A DNA stretch of 27,300 bases from the NCBI GenBank assembly GCA_900766045.1, contig CAAFTW010000062.1, positions 1 to 27,300 of the forward strand, written 5' to 3'. A model generated the notes under the pieces. That model was not told the DNA's origin and did not search any database. It saw nothing but the letters and a program-made list of their open reading frames with translations. The translations under genes and the position numbers were made by a program. The stretch is from Clostridia bacterium. Lineage in GTDB: Bacteria; Bacillota; Clostridia; Peptostreptococcales; Anaerovoracaceae. This document shows positions 23,134 through 27,300 of this stretch, piece by piece (the stretch's first letter is position 1; every line of letters starts with the position of its first letter).

Positions 23134-24153
23134 ATGGCTACAGAAGTTGGAATCGATCTGGGAACAGCCAATGTACTTGTTTATATTAAGAATAAAGGCA
23201 TCGTTCTCAATGAACCTTCCGTTGTTGCGGTAAACAGAGATACAGACGAGATCCTGGCAATCGGCGAGGAAGCCCGTCAGATGCTGGGAAGAACACCGGC
23301 GAACATCATTGCGGCAAAACCGCTGAAGGACGGTGTTGTTTCTGATTACGACATCACAGAAAGAATGCTGCAGTATTTTATCCGCAAAACATGCGGAAGC
23401 TCCCGCTTCTTCAAGCCGATCATTATGGTCTGCGTACCGAGCGGTGTAACGGAAGTTGAGAAGCGTGCCGTCAAGGAAGCTGCGACAGAAGCCGGCGGAA
23501 AAGAAGTCTACCTCATGGAGGAGCCGCTTGCCGCTGCCATCGGAGCAGGTCTTGACGTAACCGAGCCGTCCGGAAAGATGGTCATCGACATCGGCGGAGG
23601 CACAACGGACATCGCAGTCATCGCCCTGGGCGGAATCGTAACCAGCGCATCCATCAAGGTTGCCGGCGATGAGTTCGATGACTCCATCATTAAATACATG
23701 CGCAAGGTGCATAAGCTCTACATCGGTGAACGTACCGGCGAGGATATTAAGAAGGAAATCGGAACGGCTTATCCGAGAGACGAGGAAGTCACTATGGAGT
23801 GCCGCGGAAGAGACCTGGTAACCGGCCTTCCTAAGACCATCACCATCAGCTCCGACGAAATCATGGAAGCCATGGAAGAGCCTCTGAACACTATCTGCGA
23901 GGCAATCCACAGTGTTCTGGAGCGTACACCGCCGGAACTGGCAGCAGATATCAGCAATTCCGGAATCGTCATTACCGGAGGCGGCGCACTGATGTACGGC
24001 ATCGATAAGAAAGTCGCAGAGCGCACCGGCATGGAAGTCCGCATTGCAGACGACCCGAAGTCCTGCGTGGCAATCGGAACCGGAAAGGCTCTGGATGAGC
24101 TGGATAAGCTGCAGGGCATGGACCAGAACCAGAAGAAGGGGACACGCTACTAA
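23134..24153 (+). CDS. mreB: MreB/Mbl-family actin-like cell-shape protein
   Basis: This 339-residue ATP-binding filament protein directs lateral wall synthesis. The actin-fold motifs are all present: phosphate 1 GIDLGTANVLVYI (6-18), phosphate 2 VIDIGGGTTDIAVIALGG (about 150-167) and the adenosine motif GIVITGGGALMYGID (about 279-293). The stretch KGIVLNEPSVVAV is especially like Bacillus Mbl. The length is normal. AAGGAG lies 7-8 nt before the start. It has its own strong promoter and is followed by a non-coding repeat zone, not by mreC and mreD, so it is probably an additional or relocated paralogue (Mbl or MreBH-like) and the canonical cluster, if any, is elsewhere. Confidence 0.95.
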   Translation: MATEVGIDLGTANVLVYIKNKGIVLNEPSVVAVNRDTDEILAIGEEARQMLGRTPANIIAAKPLKDGVVSDYDITERMLQYFIRKTCGSSRFFKPIIMVCVPSGVTEVEKRAVKEAATEAGGKEVYLMEEPLAAAIGAGLDVTEPSGKMVIDIGGGTTDIAVIALGGIVTSASIKVAGDEFDDSIIKYMRKVHKLYIGERTGEDIKKEIGTAYPRDEEVTMECRGRDLVTGLPKTITISSDEIMEAMEEPLNTICEAIHSVLERTPPELAADISNSGIVITGGGALMYGIDKKVAERTGMEVRIADDPKSCVAIGTGKALDELDKLQGMDQNQKKGTRY

Positions 24154-24171
24154 TTTTGAAAATCAGAGAAT

Positions 24172-24380
24172 AAACTGCATTTCCGGTGCAATGGCCGCAT
24201 TCTGGAGCTTGCTCTTCAGCACGGCCACAGATCGGAGCGCATACGAAAACCCGTGGGAACTGCCGCAAACGGAAACGTTTACGGTGCGGCAGTCCGCTCA
24301 CGGGTTTTGTCGTCTGACTCCGGCTGTGGCAGCGTCCCTCCGAGATGCTCCGTCAGCGGCCATTGCGGGAAATGCAGTTT
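24172..24380. repeat. 209-nt foldback element with 13-bp terminal inverted repeats
   Basis: AAACTGCATTTCC (24172-24184) and GGAAATGCAGTTT (24368-24380) are perfect inverted ends. Further pairs line up toward the centre: GCAATGGCCGC 24188-24198 with GCGGCCATTGC 24356-24366, CCACAG 24225-24230 with CTGTGG 24324-24329, and CGGAG 24233-24237 with CTCCG 24318-24322. The core is AAAACCCGTG 24246-24255 with CACGGGTTTT 24299-24308, ACTGCCGC with GCGGCAGT, and AAACG-gaaa-CGTTT at the tip. The core alone is an excellent terminator for the mreB-type gene. The whole could fold as one long RNA or DNA hairpin. It is not coding. No target-site duplication is evident. Confidence 0.75.
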
Positions 24381-24600
24381 GTATTCGCGCTGATTTTTAA
24401 CATGAATTGGTGTTTGTTTTTTGTTTCGGCTGTGCCAACAGCCTCTCGAAATGCTCTGTCGGCGCCCATCAATGGGAATGCAGTTTTTTCTCATAACACT
24501 GGAATTAGTTGTAAGTGTCTGTTTTTGTGGTTTTGGCTGCGGCGGCGGTCTTTCGAGAAGCTCTGGAATCTGGCCATCCATTTAGAATGCGATCATCAGT
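24322..24600 (+). repeat. Three degenerate direct repeats with a period of about 106 nt
   Basis: Units start at GGCTGTGGC (24322), GGCTGTGCC (24428) and GGCTGCGGC (24535), so the period is 106 and 107 nt. Each has a related core of about 65 nt containing GAGATGCTC-like, GGCCAT-like and GGAATGCAG-like blocks. Units 1 and 2 end in a short weak hairpin (AACA/TGTT or ACACT/AGTGT) followed by a T-rich run just before the next unit. The left arm of the foldback (24172-24237) is a fourth, inverted copy of the core. No open reading frame explains them. From 24600 to the promoter at 24727 nothing else is seen. Confidence 0.65.
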
Positions 24601-24726
24601 TGTCTGATAGGAATTGCTGGATACGTTCCTGCACCCGTCCTGGAGAACAGTTCCGTCACCCTGCCACCAGCAAAATATACAATACTGACAATTACGAATA
24701 TTCATCTTAAATCTTCTTAATACATG

Positions 24727-24755
24727 TTGCAATTTCTACACAATCGCGCTAGAAT
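24727..24755 (+). promoter_or_regulatory. Sigma-A promoter of the downstream surface-protein operon
   Basis: TTGCAA (24727-24732) and TAGAAT (24750-24755) are separated by 17 bp. Transcription would start near 24763, giving a long leader of about 190 nt before the start at 24956. Confidence 0.65.
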
Positions 24756-24844
24756 ATCCGATGGTATAACGATAAATATTTGCTTATGGGTAAAATGATG
24801 CAGCTGACCTGACTTCTCTCCAAAGTGCTGAAATTCAACAGACT

Positions 24845-24853
24845 GGGGGGGGG
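24845..24853 (+). repeat. Run of nine Gs in the leader of the surface-protein operon
   Basis: Nine consecutive Gs lie about 90 nt past the predicted transcription start and about 100 nt before the start codon. Runs of this length are prone to slippage. The rest of the leader (24763-24955) shows no riboswitch or protein that I recognise. Confidence 0.6.
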
Positions 24854-24955
24854 TCGAACATTTCTATAGGCTTGATCCTTTCAATCGGCGTACTGAATGA
24901 TTCAGAGTGGCCGGGCCTGACGCATCACAGTGTTAATGAAAGGAGACGAGTTTTC

Positions 24956-25750
24956 ATGTCTAAAGTCAGAAGAAAGCCTGCCCGGGCAGTACTGTGCCTG
25001 GTGCTGGCTTTTGTTGCTGTGTTCACCTTCCTGCTGGCGGCTTCGGCAGTGTTTGCGGATACGAGTACATCTAAAGTTGACAGTCATGTATATGCAAAAG
25101 GTGTCGGTCAGCTTAGCAAGGTTAGAGGATCTGTAAACTTTAATTCGAATGCAGTTGATGTCACAAAATTACGTCCGGTAAAAAATTCAAACAATGAATA
25201 CGAGGGCAGACTGCATATCTCTGTTGAATCAACAGATTTATTCGGACAATCTTATCAATTATATCAGGACAGATTTGAAAATGAAAAATTTGGAAATGCA
25301 AGTTTTAAAAATCTGGTCATGTCGGATTTAGGAGAGGATGGTAAGGCAGCCTTTCCGACTATTGAATATACGGTTACATTTCCTGATACCGTAAAAGTAG
25401 CGGAACCGATTAAAGCGGAAACGACAACATCCACGATCAGTAAAATTAATGTTACCCACCCAAGTGCACAGAAAGTTCATCTTTCTATGAATCTCGGTAA
25501 TTGGAATGATTATGGGGAATTCTTTAATTTGCTGAAGGCTGAGTATGCAGATCCGTCGAGTCATACAATTGATATTACTATACCGTTTGTCGTAAAGGCT
25601 TCCGATTATGATGGAACTCAGAAACTGGGGAATATTACTGGCACAGGATATTGTAGTTTATACAAATTCTGGAAAATCATTAGTCCGACGGAAGTAGTAA
25701 ATGTCACGTCAGATAACACCTTCAGTATTGATGATGCTGTTAGAAAGTAG
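24956..25750 (+). CDS. Exported protein of unknown function, first gene of a surface-protein operon
   Basis: This 264-residue protein has a clear signal peptide (basic start, long hydrophobic stretch, cleavage after SAVFA at 34). The mature part is polar and beta-rich, with alternating segments such as FPTIEYTVTFPDTVKV, KVHLSMNLGNW and HTIDITIPFVVKA, as in Ig-like adhesin or pilin modules. No sorting signal, lipobox or membrane anchor is present, so it may be secreted or held by its partner. I do not recognise a family. AGGAG at 24941-24945 supports the start; the frame is open upstream to 24872 but lacks an initiation site there. The DNA for the signal peptide is GC-rich while the mature part is AT-rich, as in the other surface genes. 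The next gene starts 10 nt after its stop codon. Confidence 0.82.
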   Translation: MSKVRRKPARAVLCLVLAFVAVFTFLLAASAVFADTSTSKVDSHVYAKGVGQLSKVRGSVNFNSNAVDVTKLRPVKNSNNEYEGRLHISVESTDLFGQSYQLYQDRFENEKFGNASFKNLVMSDLGEDGKAAFPTIEYTVTFPDTVKVAEPIKAETTTSTISKINVTHPSAQKVHLSMNLGNWNDYGEFFNLLKAEYADPSSHTIDITIPFVVKASDYDGTQKLGNITGTGYCSLYKFWKIISPTEVVNVTSDNTFSIDDAVRK

Positions 25751-25760
25751 AGGTGAGAAT

Positions 25761-27300
25761 ATGCATATTCAAAAATGTATAAAGAGTGTCGGAGTACTCG
25801 TTCTGGCGTTGTTGATAATTTTCGCGTTTTCGATTTCTGTATATGCGACAGATGAAGAGAATTTAGAAGACACGGAATATGGTACTCAAGAAAATCCAAT
25901 TGCAATAACATCTCTTACTGATCCAGATTCTGGGGACTTAATAAGCAGTGTTAAATCAATTCAGGATCAGGATTATTGGATTGATTTGGAAAAGAAAACG
26001 GTTCCGTATGTTGCGAACAGCCAGGGGAAACTTCATTATCTCTATGGAATATTTCCTGAATATCTTCCGGGTCCAAACGACAGTAATGTCGATAAGTACG
26101 TAAAACTTTATGGAGACCAGGTGGCGCCTACGGCATTTTCAAACAGCGGTATTACCAGTAATGGGCATAGCATGGATGCCTTGGCTTGGCATATGCATGG
26201 TGGAGTACCGACAGATGACAATAAAGAGCTTGGAAAACAAGCTTGGAGAAACAGCTATACTAAGTATACTGATGACCAGGTGCTTAGCCAGGCTCAGTTG
26301 AATGATGCCGATAATCAGCTGATCGTAACAGGCGATCTGGATGGAAAAAGTGCGGATGGAAGCTATGCTGCCGGAGATCCTGTCAGCCTTACATTCTCTT
26401 TGAATGCTGCATGGTTTAATAAATATCTCAGAACATTTCAATTGAATGATTTACTTGGCTGTAATACTTATGGAGATGCAGTCCGTAATCCAGATAACGA
26501 CACAGATCCTATTCAAAAGGAAAAAGATCAAAAGCGGCTTGCAACACTTTCAAATCCAAACATGGTATCTGATGCAGGTTTAACTTATACATTAAAAATT
26601 CCAGCAGGTGTGAGTGTATCTTCCGATCCATCGGTAAGTCTTTCGGGCTTAGATGGATTTACTGCAACTGTTGAAAAGAATGATATGAATACAGATGGTA
26701 CCAAAACACTCGTTATTCAGGTTCGCAAAAATATAGAAAACGTTGTGAAGACAACGTGGCAGGATGAGCTGAAAAAAATTGATGAACAGAAGCTCGGAAA
26801 TATTCAATTGTCTATCAGCGGCCTTAAGGTTTCCGATCAGGCAGAGCCAGGTCAGACAATGCAGATAATTGGAACCGCAGCGGGATTTTATGACCTGGCA
26901 TATACGGAAAACGAAGAATTTACTCAATATCCAAGAGATCAACAAACGTCAAATGATCAGAGAGTTTATTTCTTCTTCGCTGCCAAGCAGGGAGATGAGG
27001 GCCGTGACGCTGCTCTTCCATCGAATGGATCCAAGAACAATATGATCTCTTACAGCTTCAAGGTCAGCAAACCGTCCACGCCGGACACGCCGTACGTGCC
27101 GTCTACTCCGACGGAGCCTCAGCAGCCGCAGAAGCATGAGGTCACGATCCATGAGGAGAACCCGACCGCGGATAAGCCGGAGACAACCACCAAGATTACG
27201 GTGGACGATCAGGGTAAAGTCGAGAAGCCGGCTCAGGATCCAGTTCGCCCGGGATACACGTTCGACGGATGGTATTCCGATCCGGAGTGCACGATTCCGT
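25761..27300 (+). CDS. Large exported surface protein with a Listeria-Bacteroides repeat, cut by the window end
   Basis: The frame from ATG 25761 is open for 513 codons to the end of the window. AGAGGTGAG just upstream is the ribosome binding site. The signal peptide ends near Ala29 (SISVYA). Residues of about 30-430 form an unassigned beta-rich ectodomain with segments such as LTYTLKIPAGVSV and KTLVIQVRKN. A Pro/Thr-rich linker follows (about 434-494, e.g. PSTPDTPYVPSTPTEPQQP). It leads into RPGYTFDGWYSDPECTIP (496 onward), the start of a Listeria-Bacteroides (InlB B-type, Flg_new) repeat, common in surface proteins. More repeats and an anchor are expected beyond the window. The ectodomain DNA is AT-rich and switches to GC-rich near 26950-27000, where the linker begins. 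It is the second gene of the operon. Confidence 0.88.
   Translation, partial: MHIQKCIKSVGVLVLALLIIFAFSISVYATDEENLEDTEYGTQENPIAITSLTDPDSGDLISSVKSIQDQDYWIDLEKKTVPYVANSQGKLHYLYGIFPEYLPGPNDSNVDKYVKLYGDQVAPTAFSNSGITSNGHSMDALAWHMHGGVPTDDNKELGKQAWRNSYTKYTDDQVLSQAQLNDADNQLIVTGDLDGKSADGSYAAGDPVSLTFSLNAAWFNKYLRTFQLNDLLGCNTYGDAVRNPDNDTDPIQKEKDQKRLATLSNPNMVSDAGLTYTLKIPAGVSVSSDPSVSLSGLDGFTATVEKNDMNTDGTKTLVIQVRKNIENVVKTTWQDELKKIDEQKLGNIQLSISGLKVSDQAEPGQTMQIIGTAAGFYDLAYTENEEFTQYPRDQQTSNDQRVYFFFAAKQGDEGRDAALPSNGSKNNMISYSFKVSKPSTPDTPYVPSTPTEPQQPQKHEVTIHEENPTADKPETTTKITVDDQGKVEKPAQDPVRPGYTFDGWYSDPECTIP

Noticed and set aside
20811..23171. 786-codon open frame on the minus strand
   Set aside because: It is antisense to the Na/Pi cotransporter, whose motifs are unmistakable. 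The reverse translation is rich in His, Arg and Asn with no domain, as expected for a shadow frame.
24172..24380. Typical MITE insertion
   Set aside because: Perfect inverted ends are present but no target-site duplication is visible at the borders and no further copy is seen in this window. It is kept only as one hypothesis.
24322..24600. CRISPR array
   Set aside because: The units are about 106 nt long, degenerate along the core and without unique spacers of constant length. No cas gene is near.
24763..24955. Riboswitch in the long leader of the surface-protein operon
   Set aside because: No known riboswitch core or terminator/antiterminator pair is recognised, and the downstream genes are not metabolic.

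Overview
The window looks like chromosomal DNA of a low- to mid-GC, Gram-positive, anaerobic member of the Bacillota, most likely a clostridial (Lachnospiraceae-like) gut or oral bacterium. The grounds are strong AGGAGG-type ribosome binding sites, sigma-A-like promoters, sortase-type surface proteins with thioester, CnaB and pilin-type isopeptide domains, an MreB/Mbl protein, a CCG-type iron-sulfur protein and secreted Big_2 proteins. The species cannot be named from this sequence. No tRNA, rRNA, CRISPR array, prophage or insertion sequence was seen.

Layout. 1-3.2 kb: the tail of an unknown gene, then a large wall-anchored adhesin or pilin-like protein (signal peptide, thioester-like domain, CnaB domain, FctA-type domain, LVRTG sorting signal). 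3.5-5.8 kb: a ZIP metal transporter and a membrane-anchored or secreted esterase. 6.2-11.1 kb: three exported rhodanese proteins (one fused to Big_2 domains and facing left, two tandem double-domain paralogues facing right) around a small conserved-type protein and an M20 peptidase. 11.1-14.2 kb: two convergent glycosyltransferases. 14.4-17.2 kb: a tight operon of a TVP38/DedA-like membrane protein, a two-cluster Fe-S/CCG protein and a phosphotransferase of the APH/choline-kinase fold. 17.2-19.6 kb: a sodium-coupled NSS transporter divergent from a TetR-type regulator, with operator-like palindromes between them. 19.8-20.8 kb: a radical-SAM-like protein that has lost its cluster-binding cysteines. 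21.2-24.2 kb: a Na/Pi cotransporter with a PhoU-like tail, then an MreB/Mbl gene with its own promoter. 24.2-24.6 kb: an unusual non-coding zone with a 209-nt foldback and tandem repeats of about 106 nt. 24.7-27.3 kb: a promoter, a leader with a run of nine Gs, and two exported surface proteins in an operon; the second runs off the window.

Themes. Both window ends carry surface-protein genes with mosaic base composition: AT-rich ectodomains between GC-rich signal or stalk modules. The middle is mostly housekeeping and envelope functions with three unusual points: a cluster of extracytoplasmic sulfurtransferases, the TVP38/Fe-S/kinase operon with a substituted catalytic-loop Asp, and the cluster-less radical-SAM relative. 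The best candidates for something undescribed are the rhodanese cluster, the pseudo-radical-SAM protein and the repeat/foldback locus after mreB.
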